Assembly: GCA_020832405.1 (NCBI GenBank)
Contig: JAFIET010000010.1
Coordinates: forward strand, 1 to 64,000
Length of the DNA: 64,000 nucleotides
Reading direction: 5' to 3'
Source: Balneolales bacterium
GTDB lineage: Bacteria; Bacteroidota; Rhodothermia; Balneolales; Cyclonatronaceae
The position numbers and the translations under genes were made by a program. The notes beneath the pieces were generated by a model. The model worked only from the letters and a program-made list of their open reading frames with translations, was not told the DNA's origin and did no database searches. Below, in pieces: positions 27,532-36,043 of the stretch (positions within the stretch are counted from its first letter, which is position 1; each line of letters begins with the position of its first letter).

Positions 27532-28938
27532 ATGAAAACAAGTCTGGCCGTTTTTCTGCTGATTTTACTGACGGGATGTCGGGAGGCCGCGTCTCAGACC
27601 GTGTCCGGCATCCTCACGGAGCATGCCGGTCAGGAGGTGCGCCTCGAGGGCTTTCGCGGCTTCGATACCCGGCTAATCAGCAGCGGCAGGGTTTCTGACA
27701 GCGGGGAATTCTCGCTTTCGTATGCCGGCGAGCAGCCGGGCATGGCGCTGCTTTCGGCGGGCGGCGGCAGCCCGTTTGTGGTTGTACTTTCGGGTGAAGA
27801 CATCCGGCTCGAAGGGGCGTCGCCGGCCATGCCCGAAACCATGCGGGTGGTGGAGGGCACCGAAAACCGGCTGTTTGAGCAGTACGCCTCGGAGCATCCG
27901 CGGCGCGAGCAGGCCCTCAGCGCCTGGATTTACCTGCGCACCCTTTATGATGCCGATTCGCTCTTCGCCGCGCATCAGCTACCCCGCGAGGCCATTGCAG
28001 CCGAAATCGCGCGCATCCGCGCAGAAGATGAAGCCTTCCTCTCGGCGCTTGATCCCGACACCTACATCAGCTGGTATCTGCCGGTCCGGCGGCTTGTGAG
28101 CGCGGTGCCGGTTGTGGCGCAGTTCCGCACGGAGGAAATCCCGGCAACCATCGAAGCCTTCCGGCAGCTCGACCATACCGAACCGCGCCTGTACCGCAGC
28201 GGTCTCCTCGCCGATGTGCTGGAAAGCCACGTGTGGCTGATCGAAAACAGCGGGCGTGATCTCGATGCGGTCTTTGAGGCGCTGAACCGCTCCGCCGATA
28301 TCCTCACCGAAAACCTCTCAGCCGATCCCGTGCGCTTCCGGGAGCTCACCGCATTCCTGTTTGAGCTGCTTGAAAGGCGGAGCCTGTTTGCCTCATCAGA
28401 GCATCTTGCGCGCCGGCTGCTCACGCAGTACCCGGAGCTGCCTGACCGGAACCTGCGCGCAAAGCTGGAAATCTACGGCGCCATGCGCATCGGCAACACC
28501 GCTCCCGAACTTGTTTTCGGTCCGCTCACGCACCGACCCGATGGTCTGTCAGCGGAAAGCCTGAGCGGGGTGGATGCTGATTTCGTGCTGGTCGTCTTCG
28601 CCGCAGGTTGGTGCGCCGCCTGCCGGGAGATGCTGCCCGAACTGCGGACAAGGTACCAAAGCTGGCGTGAACAGGGGGTGGAAGTTGTGCTGGTAAGTCT
28701 GGATGATGCGCCCGAAGCCTTTGAAGCCTTCACCGCCGGGCTGCCCTTTCCGGCCACCACCGACCTGAAAGGCTGGGAAAGCGCCGCCGCCCTCGACTGG
28801 CACGTGCACAGCCTGCCCGCCTTCTGGCTGCTGGACCGCGACCGCAGGATTATCCTGCGCCCCAACTCCGTAAGGCACGCCCATGCCTGGGTTGACTGGC
28901 ACCTCATACAGGGCAACCCCATCCCCTCCCCGCGCTGA
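27532..28938 (+). CDS. Thioredoxin-like (TlpA/ResA-type) lipoprotein
   Basis: This 468-residue envelope protein has a lipoprotein signal (MKTSLAVFLLILLTGC). The N-terminal part resembles the DUF4369-like beta domain common in Bacteroidota (VSGILTEHAGQEVRLEGF), followed by a long helical middle and a C-terminal thioredoxin fold with active-site CAAC (Cys361, Cys364) in GWCAACREM. The cis-Pro region is SLPAFWLLD. Such proteins act as thiol-disulfide reductants in the periplasm, often for cytochrome or outer-membrane protein maturation; the partner is unknown here. The start was chosen at the signal peptide; an upstream in-frame initiator would add 16 residues. Confidence 0.87.
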   Translation: MKTSLAVFLLILLTGCREAASQTVSGILTEHAGQEVRLEGFRGFDTRLISSGRVSDSGEFSLSYAGEQPGMALLSAGGGSPFVVVLSGEDIRLEGASPAMPETMRVVEGTENRLFEQYASEHPRREQALSAWIYLRTLYDADSLFAAHQLPREAIAAEIARIRAEDEAFLSALDPDTYISWYLPVRRLVSAVPVVAQFRTEEIPATIEAFRQLDHTEPRLYRSGLLADVLESHVWLIENSGRDLDAVFEALNRSADILTENLSADPVRFRELTAFLFELLERRSLFASSEHLARRLLTQYPELPDRNLRAKLEIYGAMRIGNTAPELVFGPLTHRPDGLSAESLSGVDADFVLVVFAAGWCAACREMLPELRTRYQSWREQGVEVVLVSLDDAPEAFEAFTAGLPFPATTDLKGWESAAALDWHVHSLPAFWLLDRDRRIILRPNSVRHAHAWVDWHLIQGNPIPSPR

Positions 28939-28949
28939 TCTCCCGGTTG

Positions 28950-29265
28950 ATGGCACGCGGATTGAGCGGATCGGGCCGGATTTCCGCGGATTTTTTGGGG
29001 GGTTGATGCACCGAACCCCGCCCCCATGTCATTTCGAACGCTTATCAGGTGGAAGGAACTCTCCGAAGCATCCGGGAGGGGAGAAGCAGGAAAATGACCG
29101 AAGCGTAATGTGAGAAATCCCCAAAGCCAGCCCCCCACCCTTCGCGGTCTTCGCGCATCCCTTCGTGACCTTCGCGGTTAAATTCCGGCAGCTGATTTTC
29201 ACCGCGAAGGCCGCTAAGGATGTCGCGAAGTCCGCAAATAGTAGGGTGCCGGATGGCCCGCGGAA
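28950..29265 (+). repeat. R1 intergenic repeat, forward copy (c5), interrupted by R2
   Basis: It starts GATGGCACGCGGATTGAGCG, GATCGGGCCGGATTTCCGCG. It is split by an R2 element at about 29027-29122, then resumes with CCTTCGCGGTCTTCGCG, GACCTTCGCGGTTAAA, CGGCAGCTGATTTTCACCGC and GAAGGCCGC. It ends immediately before ATPase C (stop side). Confidence 0.87.
29027..29122 (+). repeat. R2 repeat nested in R1
   Basis: It begins TGTCATTTCGAACGC, contains CCGAAGCATCCGGG and ends TGTGAGAAATCCCC. This is the TCATYTCGAACG ... GTGAGARATCYCC family, also present at 58.3-58.6 and 60.0-60.6 kb. R1 copy c6 lacks this insert, so R2 seems to have arrived inside c5. Confidence 0.75.
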
Positions 29266-29295
29266 CGGGTCAGATTTCAGTTACCCCGTACGCTT

Positions 29296-30489
29296 CTAAT
29301 ACAAAAAACCAAACAGCCAAAGCGGGATGCGGTTGCCATATCCGGTTTCGATGCCGTCGATGGCGAGCCATGCGTTTTCTTCACCTGAAATCTGTGCGGC
29401 GGTCTTGTTTTTGCCGCCCACTTCAAGGAGCAGGCTGCGATCAATGAGGAAGTCGCCACGATCAGGCTCGTGCACGGTGTGGATCGGAGCAAGCTGACTA
29501 AGCAGGAATGATTCGCGCTGCGTGCCGGGGTTCACCTCACCCGGATTAAGGCTGTGCATGATATTGGGATGGCTCAGGTAAACTTTTTCCGGCTTGGTAA
29601 GCAGGCTGATCCCTTTTTTCGCACTAAACAGGGATCGTGTGAGCCCCGCCAAATCAAGATAGCGGAAATAAGCCTTCAGGTTGTTTTTGCCTGTCTGCAT
29701 GCGTTCCGCAAGTTTGTCGATGTTAGGTTTAAAAGGCACACTATGGCTGATGATGTGCAAGAGCTGTTTTACCTTTTCCATACTTGCCGGGCTGATCCCG
29801 GTAGTGAGCAGTAAATCGGACTCGATAACCCGGACAACCGTTTCCCGAAGGCGCAAATCGTAAGTTTGCGGGTTCTCGAAATAATAGGGGTAGTAGCCCC
29901 CGCGCAGGTAATCCTCAAAATGCTGAAGCGGCCTGATTTCCTGCCAGATCGTTTTTGCAATCTGCTGATGGTCGCTCAGAATGGAACTTAGCGGAATAAC
30001 ATCGAAAGTCTTTCCCGTAGCAAACTGAATATACTCGCGAAAGGAAAGCCCCGGAAGGTCGTAAATCACGGCCCGCCTCGAAAGCTCACCAAGGCCCTCA
30101 CTCAGCTGAAGCATGGATGAACCGGTAAACAAAACATGAAGCCCGGGATAGCGGTCATAAATGTTCTTCATTTCACGGGCCCAGCCACTGTAGCTGTGCA
30201 CTTCATCGATGAGAAGGTACTCGCCGCCCCGTTTCACAAATGCATCTGCAAAATCGGCAAGTCCCTGCTGCGCAAAAGCAATATCATCCAGACTGACATA
30301 TATTTTTTTCTTGTCCTGAAGCTTCATCCGGGCAAACTGAAGCAACAGCGTCGATTTGCCGACTCCCCGGGCACCCTTGATTCCAATCATGCGTCCGCCC
30401 TCAGAAAGCTGAGCCAGCTGATTTCTTACAACCGCTTCCGGCGCATGTGAGATGAGCCGTTCAGAAATTTCGAATAAATAATCCATCAT
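29296..30489 (-). CDS. AAA ATPase with DUF4143-type C-terminus (ATPase C)
   Basis: This 397-residue ATPase has Walker A GARGVGKS (39-46), Walker B LLIDEVHSYSGW with Asp95-Glu96, and the sensor VLFTGSSMLQLS. Its helical middle includes SVPFKPNIDKLAERMQ and GKNNLKAYFRYLDLAGL. The C-terminal nuclease-like block is GDFLIDRSLLLEVGGKNK, in which the usual E-x-K is spread as LEVGGK. The last 30 residues deviate from the other three ATPases. The gene lies between two direct R1 copies (c5 and c6) and has its own palindromic repeats touching the start codon. Two start codons are adjacent (30489 and 30486). Confidence 0.87.
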   Translation of the reverse strand: MMDYLFEISERLISHAPEAVVRNQLAQLSEGGRMIGIKGARGVGKSTLLLQFARMKLQDKKKIYVSLDDIAFAQQGLADFADAFVKRGGEYLLIDEVHSYSGWAREMKNIYDRYPGLHVLFTGSSMLQLSEGLGELSRRAVIYDLPGLSFREYIQFATGKTFDVIPLSSILSDHQQIAKTIWQEIRPLQHFEDYLRGGYYPYYFENPQTYDLRLRETVVRVIESDLLLTTGISPASMEKVKQLLHIISHSVPFKPNIDKLAERMQTGKNNLKAYFRYLDLAGLTRSLFSAKKGISLLTKPEKVYLSHPNIMHSLNPGEVNPGTQRESFLLSQLAPIHTVHEPDRGDFLIDRSLLLEVGGKNKTAAQISGEENAWLAIDGIETGYGNRIPLWLFGFLY

Positions 30490-30492
30490 AAT

Positions 30493-30547
30493 ATCGGTCT
30501 GTGTTCAGACCGAATTTACTTGTAAATCGGTTCACGTCCAAACCGAT
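30493..30547. promoter_or_regulatory. Paired palindromes at the start of ATPase C
   Basis: Palindrome 1 is TCGGTCTG-TGTT-CAGACCGA (30494-30513, perfect 8-nt arms). Palindrome 2 is ATCGGTT-8 nt-AACCGAT (30526-30547). Centre-to-centre distance is 33 nt. The first lies only 4 nt from the ATG, so a bound protein or an RNA hairpin there would block translation. Confidence 0.7.
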
Positions 30548-30562
30548 ATCTGATGTGCGCCT

Positions 30563-30772
30563 AATGGCACGCGGATTGTGCGGATCGGGCCGGATTTGCG
30601 CGGATTTTTTTGATAATGGGGTGATGAGGATGAGGCCCAATCCCCCCTTCGCGGTCTTCGTGCAACCCTTCGCGCCCTTCGCGGTAAATAAACGGCAGCT
30701 GATTTTCACCGCGAAGGCCGCAAAGGGTGTCGCAAAGTTCGCAAAGGTCACGGTGTGGCGGATGGTACACGG
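30563..30772 (+). repeat. R1 intergenic repeat, forward copy (c6)
   Basis: ATGGCACGCGGATTGTGCGG, ATCGGGCCGGATTTGCGCGG, ATTTTTTTG, then CCTTCGCGGTCTTCGTG, CCCTTCGCGCCCTTCGCGG, CGGCAGCTGATTTTCACCGC and GAAGGCCGCAAAGG. It is close to c4 and c5 and in the same orientation, with no R2 insert. Confidence 0.88.
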
Positions 30773-30824
30773 AGGCGGTAAAAAACCGGCGCTTAATCCA
30801 TGGCTCTCAACGCATCCTTCACCC

Positions 30825-31865
30825 CTAAAAAATCTCGATATCGCCTATGCTGAAACGGTTGCTTTCGGGGGTGGCCTGTTTGGGCTGCCAGGTGCGCACG
30901 TGTATCAGGGGTTCTTCTTCGCTTCGGAAATCGATCAGCAGGAAGAGGTAGCCCACATCGGAGTAGGTTTGGGAGTTGTAGTACTGCACCAGCGACACGC
31001 CGTACATGTGCGGCTGCTGCGGGTGCCGGAAGATGTCGATGTCCTCAAAGCCCACATCAATCCAGGCGTTTCGGGCGAACACCCCGCGCAGGCGGCTCAG
31101 GTATTCTTCCTTATTGAAGCGCAGGAATTCAACCTTCTCCTGCTGCTCATATTCGGAGCTTTTGCCGGTGCTCTCCACAACCCGACCCACGATAATCAGG
31201 GCTTCATCGCTGAACACCTGTTCGATGAAAGCGATGTCTTTCTGATTGAAGGCCGTGCGGAAAATTTCGAGAAAGCTGATGATCATCATCCTGTTTTCGT
31301 GATCGACCGCGCTGTCGGCGGCACGGATGAGCGCCTGATAGCGGTGTGCGGGAAGCGCGAGCCGGAGGCCGGATACGCTGCCGTCGGCGCTGAACTCCAG
31401 CACGCCCTCCTCAAAATGCTCATCGCCTGACTGATCCCGCATCATCAGCGGGATGTTGCGCATCTCCCAGCTGCCGTCGCTGCGGCGGGCGAGCTGCTCG
31501 ATGATGATGTCGTCATCCACATAAAACCGACTCACGCTCCACAGGCGGCCGAAGCCGACCGCGTCGAAGGCCGCGTGGGTTTCCCGCCCGAAATTCGGAC
31601 GGCGCTGCAGGCCGAAAGAGCGGTTGATTTCCGTGAGAAAAGCCGTAGCATTGCGTTCAATCAGTCCGCCAAAACTGCTGTCCGAAAAATCGGCAACGTT
31701 CACCAGCACCTCCGCCGGCGGGTCAGATGGTTCACCGGAGGCACCAAGGGCCTGTATAATGGGCACTAAGCTCATCACCCCCGCTATCAAAACGAAAAAC
31801 AGCCGGCGGAAAGACGCCAGGTGTAATGGAAAATGTCGTTGCAGTAATAGATATGAAGAATTCAT
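30825..31865 (-). CDS. Secreted protein of unknown function
   Basis: This 346-residue protein has an N-terminal hydrophobic segment (RRLFFVLIAGVMSLVPIIQALGA) that acts as a signal peptide or anchor. The mature part is mixed alpha/beta. Its C-terminal half, with FLEIFRTAFNQKDIAFIEQVFSDEALIIVGRVV and the late strands YGVSLVQYYNSQTYSDVGYLFLLIDF, has the look of an NTF2/SnoaL-like cone fold; that is a visual inference. I do not recognise the family. It lies 59 nt downstream of the following larger secreted protein on the same strand and is very likely in the same operon. Confidence 0.7.
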   Translation of the reverse strand: MNSSYLLLQRHFPLHLASFRRLFFVLIAGVMSLVPIIQALGASGEPSDPPAEVLVNVADFSDSSFGGLIERNATAFLTEINRSFGLQRRPNFGRETHAAFDAVGFGRLWSVSRFYVDDDIIIEQLARRSDGSWEMRNIPLMMRDQSGDEHFEEGVLEFSADGSVSGLRLALPAHRYQALIRAADSAVDHENRMMIISFLEIFRTAFNQKDIAFIEQVFSDEALIIVGRVVESTGKSSEYEQQEKVEFLRFNKEEYLSRLRGVFARNAWIDVGFEDIDIFRHPQQPHMYGVSLVQYYNSQTYSDVGYLFLLIDFRSEEEPLIHVRTWQPKQATPESNRFSIGDIEIF

Positions 31866-31907
31866 GTTGCCGGAAAAAAAGGGAAAAATAAAAATCGTTA
31901 GTTTGGA

Positions 31908-31928
31908 CCGCTAACCGCTAACCGCTAT
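31908..31928. repeat. CCGCTAA tandem triplicate
   Basis: CCGCTAA, CCGCTAA and CCGCTAT lie in a row. The last unit contains the stop codon of the gene at 31925, so slippage here would change only the end of that frame. Confidence 0.7.
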
Positions 31929-33607
31929 TCCGTGAAGTGAAACCAGACCGTTCCCATATTGCGGAAGCGTTCGGGGATTTCGGTTTCGGTGAAGGTTGTG
32001 GTGCCGGGCAGGCGGGTGCGCGCTCCGTTCAGGGCGGGGCCAAGCACGGCTTCGACGCGGCGGTTCACGGGGTTGATGACCGCGAAGTAGCTTAGTGAGG
32101 CATCGGGCATATCTGTGCGGTTGCCGACAATCAGCCGGCCTTCCTGCTGCAGCCCGTTAAGGCGGCTGATGAACTGATCGCCGATGCGGATGCGCAGTAG
32201 CTCGTCGAGCAGGGCTGTTACGATGGCGCTTTCGCTGGCTGTGCTGCGAGCAGGTGCAGGCGTGGGCGCTGTTTCCGGGCGAGGACTTCGCCCCGCAGTT
32301 GCCGGCGGTGTCGGACGGCGCTCGCTGAGCGGGCTGATGCGTCCGCTGCGGTGCAGGCTTTTGTGCGTAGTTAGGTGCTCGTCGTTGTTCAGGTGAAGCG
32401 AAACTTCTGCGGTATCGGAGCCCGGTTGAAAGGTGACGACCGGCGTGGATTCGGTGGTGCTTCGGCCGTCGATGGTCCAGCGGACGGAAAAGACGCTGAG
32501 GTTTTGGGTGTTGGGGATGAGGCGCACCCTGCCGTTGCTCAGGGCTACGGTTTCGATATCGAGGCTGAGGGCCGGTCGCCAGTCGGCCGTGACCGAGCGG
32601 CGGGTTTCGGGCCGGATGCGCAGCAGGGCATCGGCGATTTCTTCGGGAAGGCTGCTGCCGGGCGAAGGACTGATGCGCAGCACCAGCTCTTCGAGGGCGC
32701 TTGTGCGGGGCTGATCGATGTAGAGGGAGGTACGCCCGTTAACGACCGGGTGCGCCCCCGCGCCCCGGCGGTCGATGCCGGTTTCCAGCATTTCTGCCGG
32801 CTGATTTCCGAAGCGGATTTCCAGATCGAGGTACATTTCGATGCTGTCGCCGGAGCTGCGGTTGCGCACGCCCGAAACCCGGATATCGGCTTCGTTCATC
32901 AGCCGCAGGATGCGCTCCCGGCTGAGCAGGCGGGCTTCGACCGGGGCATCCGAACCGAAAGCGGTCACGAAAACCGGCTCAGGGAAAAAGGTGGTTGCGG
33001 CAAGGACTTCCAGCCACAGCAGCATGGCCCCGTTGAAATTGCCGAGACTTTCGGCCATTTCGGCCTGTGCGAGCATGGATCGGAGCCGGCCGGCTTCAAG
33101 CTCAAGGGTGCGCGCAAAATCGGCCCGGCTGATGTAAGCGGTCGTGCGCCAGCTGCCGTCGCGCCGCTGCACTTCGATATGTCCCGCGCCGCGCAGCTCC
33201 ATGCGGCTGAGGGTACGGCTGCGCATCTGCACCTCGCTGCGGAGTTCCTCTTCGTTCTCGCTCACGCGCACTTCGGAATCCGAAATCACAAAAACGACGA
33301 TGCGTTCAATCAGATCCTGCCGGGCAAGGCTCAGCGCCTGCTCGCGGCTTTCGTGGAAAGCCTCCCCCCAGTGATAGTTGCCGCTCTGCTTGATTTCGAG
33401 AATGCGCTGACTTTGCTCCGTTGTTTGGGCCTGTAACGAAAGCGGGTTGATCAGCTGTGAGGCCGCGATCATACAAACCGCTAAAAAAAGAAAAACCGCA
33501 CGAAACGGAAGGGGTTTCGGGCGGGCAGATAAATCGGGAGCCGGCCGGGAGAGCTTGCGGGGCCCGGATGCACTAAGGCGTAAAAAAGTAAAATTCATTC
33601 GGGACAA
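31925..33607 (-). CDS. Secreted LPP20-like N-domain protein, C-terminal low-complexity linker
   Basis: This 560-residue exported protein has its hydrophobic signal core preceded by about 35 basic/Pro-rich residues (RAVFLFLAVCMIAASQLINPLSLQAQ follows). The N-terminal mature part resembles the LPP20-type domain (YHWGEAFHESREQALSLARQDLIERI, then a substitution-rich beta hairpin and TTAYISRADFART). A Pro/Ala/Thr/Ser-rich linker lies at about residues 420-460. The C-terminal domain includes SRLNGLQQEGRLIVGNRTDM and ends in GTVWFHFTE. Function unknown; probably periplasmic or outer-membrane associated. It is the first gene of a pair with 30825-31865. The unusually long n-region suggests that the true start may be slightly downstream. 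Confidence 0.72.
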   Translation of the reverse strand: MSRMNFTFLRLSASGPRKLSRPAPDLSARPKPLPFRAVFLFLAVCMIAASQLINPLSLQAQTTEQSQRILEIKQSGNYHWGEAFHESREQALSLARQDLIERIVVFVISDSEVRVSENEEELRSEVQMRSRTLSRMELRGAGHIEVQRRDGSWRTTAYISRADFARTLELEAGRLRSMLAQAEMAESLGNFNGAMLLWLEVLAATTFFPEPVFVTAFGSDAPVEARLLSRERILRLMNEADIRVSGVRNRSSGDSIEMYLDLEIRFGNQPAEMLETGIDRRGAGAHPVVNGRTSLYIDQPRTSALEELVLRISPSPGSSLPEEIADALLRIRPETRRSVTADWRPALSLDIETVALSNGRVRLIPNTQNLSVFSVRWTIDGRSTTESTPVVTFQPGSDTAEVSLHLNNDEHLTTHKSLHRSGRISPLSERRPTPPATAGRSPRPETAPTPAPARSTASESAIVTALLDELLRIRIGDQFISRLNGLQQEGRLIVGNRTDMPDASLSYFAVINPVNRRVEAVLGPALNGARTRLPGTTTFTETEIPERFRNMGTVWFHFTE

Positions 33608-33809
33608 ATCTGCGACTAAGCTTGTGATGCGGTGCTAAAAAGAAGCCGCGGCCTGTTTTGGTATTCAGCTGAAGGCCCGGAAACCCATCACCCGAAAAAA
33701 AGATACCAAAATTTGAAAAAAGCGCCTCGGCGGGTAAAAAATATGATACGGAATTAGCGCTGAAGCCGCAAAGAGATACGTCCTGTTTTGTCCCGAAAGC
33801 CGGGCAGGC

Positions 33810-34328
33810 TCAGACCTTGTTCTCCGGTTTGTGGATGCGGTCGTAGAGCAGGTAGTAGCCGATTACACCAAAAAGGGCGGCCATGATGAGGGTCATGATG
33901 AAGCTGTTGAGGCCCTTCGTGAAGCCGTGAGCCGTGGCGATGGTGGTGAAGGTGATGAAGGTAAAAAGCAGCGCGCAGATCAGGTTCACCCAGCGCATCA
34001 TGCGGGTGGCTTTGCGGTACTCGTGCGCCGCGTTTTCTTCGGTGATGGTGACCGTGTAGTTAAAGGTATGCGGCGCTTTGTTGAAGAAGTAAATCATCAT
34101 AAACGTCATGGCGCCCATAAGCGGGAGCAGCAGCAGCATGTAGCGGGAGCCGGTGGAGGTCACTTCACCCGAAAAATCAAAATGAGTGGGCACAAGCTCG
34201 GGGAGTCCGCTGAAGGATACGGCAACCATGAGCACCAGAATGATGATGAGTGTAAAGCCGAGCCGGTCGAGCAGGCGGTCAAAAGGCTCGGGTTCGATTT
34301 CAAGTTTGGGGGGACGCGGGCGTTTCAT
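33810..34328 (-). CDS. DUF1648-type membrane protein
   Basis: This 172-residue protein has four hydrophobic segments (FTLIIILVLMVAVSF, YMLLLLPLMGAMTFMMIYFF, WVNLICALLFTFITFTTIA, FIMTLIMAALFGVIGYYLL). The motif LVPTHFDFSGEVT after the first segment is the hallmark of the DUF1648/SdpI-like family (LPxHxxxxGxPD). Function unknown; relatives include immunity-like membrane proteins. The frame extends upstream to 34703, but homology starts at MKRPRPPKLE. It is divergent from the aminotransferase. Confidence 0.82.
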   Translation of the reverse strand: MKRPRPPKLEIEPEPFDRLLDRLGFTLIIILVLMVAVSFSGLPELVPTHFDFSGEVTSTGSRYMLLLLPLMGAMTFMMIYFFNKAPHTFNYTVTITEENAAHEYRKATRMMRWVNLICALLFTFITFTTIATAHGFTKGLNSFIMTLIMAALFGVIGYYLLYDRIHKPENKV

Positions 34329-34581
34329 GAGGCAGTTTTTTTCATGGGGAGGTTTTGGGGCGCAGATGGGGGACTGCTGTACGGAAGATATCAAAATCTG
34401 TTGCCGGCTGTGGCGGGATTTCGGGTTCCTGCATTCGGATATGACCGTTTTGTGCAGCTTTGTAAAACAAGCCGTTACCAGTATATTTCCGACAGGTCCG
34501 CCTGCTGTTGGATTAAGAATGCAGCCAATCGGCCAGCCGTTTTCTATGTTCACCGCTTTTTCTTCATCAACTCCGTAAATC

Positions 34582-36027
34582 ATGTCCGTACAACCGATTA
34601 CAGATCCCAAAGCTGCCGGGGCTGCAAGCCCTGTAACCGACGAAGCCTTTTTTGAAGCGCTCAGGCGCAGCGAGTACGCCAATCTCGACGCCGGCGGACA
34701 CACCTATCTCGATTTTACCGGCGGCAACCTGAACCCGCGGAGCCTGATTGAGGCGCATCAGAAGATGCTGCTCGAATCGGTGCTCGGCAATCCGCACTCG
34801 ACCAACCCGACCTCGCAGCTTGCGACGCAGCTCGTTGAGGAAGCCCGGGCCAAAATTCTTTCCTTTTTTAATGCCGCGGCCGATTACTACTGCGTGTTTA
34901 CGACCAACGCAACCGCGGCCCTGAAGCTCGTTGGGGAGAGCTACCCCTTCACCGCGAGCAGCACCCTGCTGATGCTCAGCGACAACCACAACTCGGTGAA
35001 CGGCATCCGTGAGTTTGTGAAGCGCCGCGCCGGCCGCACGCTGTACGCGCCGCTGAATGTGGAAGACCTGCAAATCAACGAAGAAAAGCTTGCCAAGCTG
35101 CTTGAAGACGGGCGCGGTGAGGGGCCGAACCTGTTCGCTTTCCCGGCGCAGAGCAATGTATCGGGGGTGCAGCATCCGCTGGAGTGGATTGCCCGCGCAC
35201 AGGCGCTCGGCTACGATGTGCTGCTCGACGGCGCCGCTTTTGTGCCGACCTCCCGGCTCGATCTGAGCGTGTGGAAACCTGAGTTTGTCTCGGTCTCTTT
35301 CTACAAAATGTTCGGCTTCCCGACCGGTATCGGCTGTCTGCTGCTCAAAAAATCGGCATTCACCAAACTGAGCAAAAGCTGGTTTGCAGGCGGAACCGTG
35401 ACCCTGGTTTCCGTTGCCGAGCAGAAGCAGCACCTGGCCGACGGGCACGAGCGCTTCGAGGACGGCACCCTGAACTACAACATGATTCCTTCCGTGAAGA
35501 ATGGCCTGGAATACCTCGAAACCATCGGGATGGAGCGGATCTCGGCCCGCGTTAAGGCGATGGCGGGATGGCTGGCGCAGCAGCTGCGGGAAATCCGGCA
35601 CGACAACGGAAAGCCGGTCGTGCGGTTGTTTGGTCCCGAAACGTTTGAAAACCGCGGCGGCAGCCTGGTGCTCACCTTCTTTGACCGCGACGGGAAACTC
35701 TATCCGTTTCAGGAAGTGGAAGGGCTGGCCAACGAGCGGAAAATTTCGATCCGCTCGGGCTGCTTCTGCAATCCCGGCATTGATGAAATCAACTCCTGCG
35801 TATCTACGGAGGAAATTGCCCGCTACTTCGCAAGCCGCGACCGGCACTCGCTGCCGGATATGGTGAAGTTTCTTGGCCGCATGCGCGGCGCGACCCGCGT
35901 TTCGGTCGGCATCGCCAACGTGCAGAAAGACCTCGATACCTTTGTGGATTTCGTGGCCTCGCTCAAAAACAAAACCATAGCCGAAGCTTTGCGCCGCAAC
36001 GAGATAAAGGCGATCAGCCACTGCTGA
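34582..36027 (+). CDS. Class V (PLP) aminotransferase, cysteine-desulfurase/Mo-cofactor-sulfurase-like
   Basis: This 481-residue enzyme of the aminotransferase class V fold carries GGNLNPRSLIEAHQ (N-terminal substrate loop), FTTNATAALKLVGES (cofactor phosphate loop), VLLDGAAFVPTS (Asp-x-Ala contacting the pyridine ring), Lys242 in VSFYKMFGFPTG as Schiff base, and the RSGCFCNPG loop with Cys394 and Cys396. The SFYKMFG...G.G.LL pattern and late RSGCFCN motif are typical of the Mo-cofactor sulfurase branch, which moves sulfur from cysteine. Whether it acts on Mo cofactor, or is a general desulfurase, cannot be said; no molybdenum gene is adjacent. The esterase gene follows 16 nt downstream, so the two likely form an operon. 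Confidence 0.88.
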   Translation: MSVQPITDPKAAGAASPVTDEAFFEALRRSEYANLDAGGHTYLDFTGGNLNPRSLIEAHQKMLLESVLGNPHSTNPTSQLATQLVEEARAKILSFFNAAADYYCVFTTNATAALKLVGESYPFTASSTLLMLSDNHNSVNGIREFVKRRAGRTLYAPLNVEDLQINEEKLAKLLEDGRGEGPNLFAFPAQSNVSGVQHPLEWIARAQALGYDVLLDGAAFVPTSRLDLSVWKPEFVSVSFYKMFGFPTGIGCLLLKKSAFTKLSKSWFAGGTVTLVSVAEQKQHLADGHERFEDGTLNYNMIPSVKNGLEYLETIGMERISARVKAMAGWLAQQLREIRHDNGKPVVRLFGPETFENRGGSLVLTFFDRDGKLYPFQEVEGLANERKISIRSGCFCNPGIDEINSCVSTEEIARYFASRDRHSLPDMVKFLGRMRGATRVSVGIANVQKDLDTFVDFVASLKNKTIAEALRRNEIKAISHC

Positions 36028-36043
36028 GGCAGCGAAGCCGGAA

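Noticed and set aside
28950-30772. CRISPR-like repetition
   Set aside because: R1 units are long, few, imperfect and internally palindromic with no regular spacers, and no cas gene is near.
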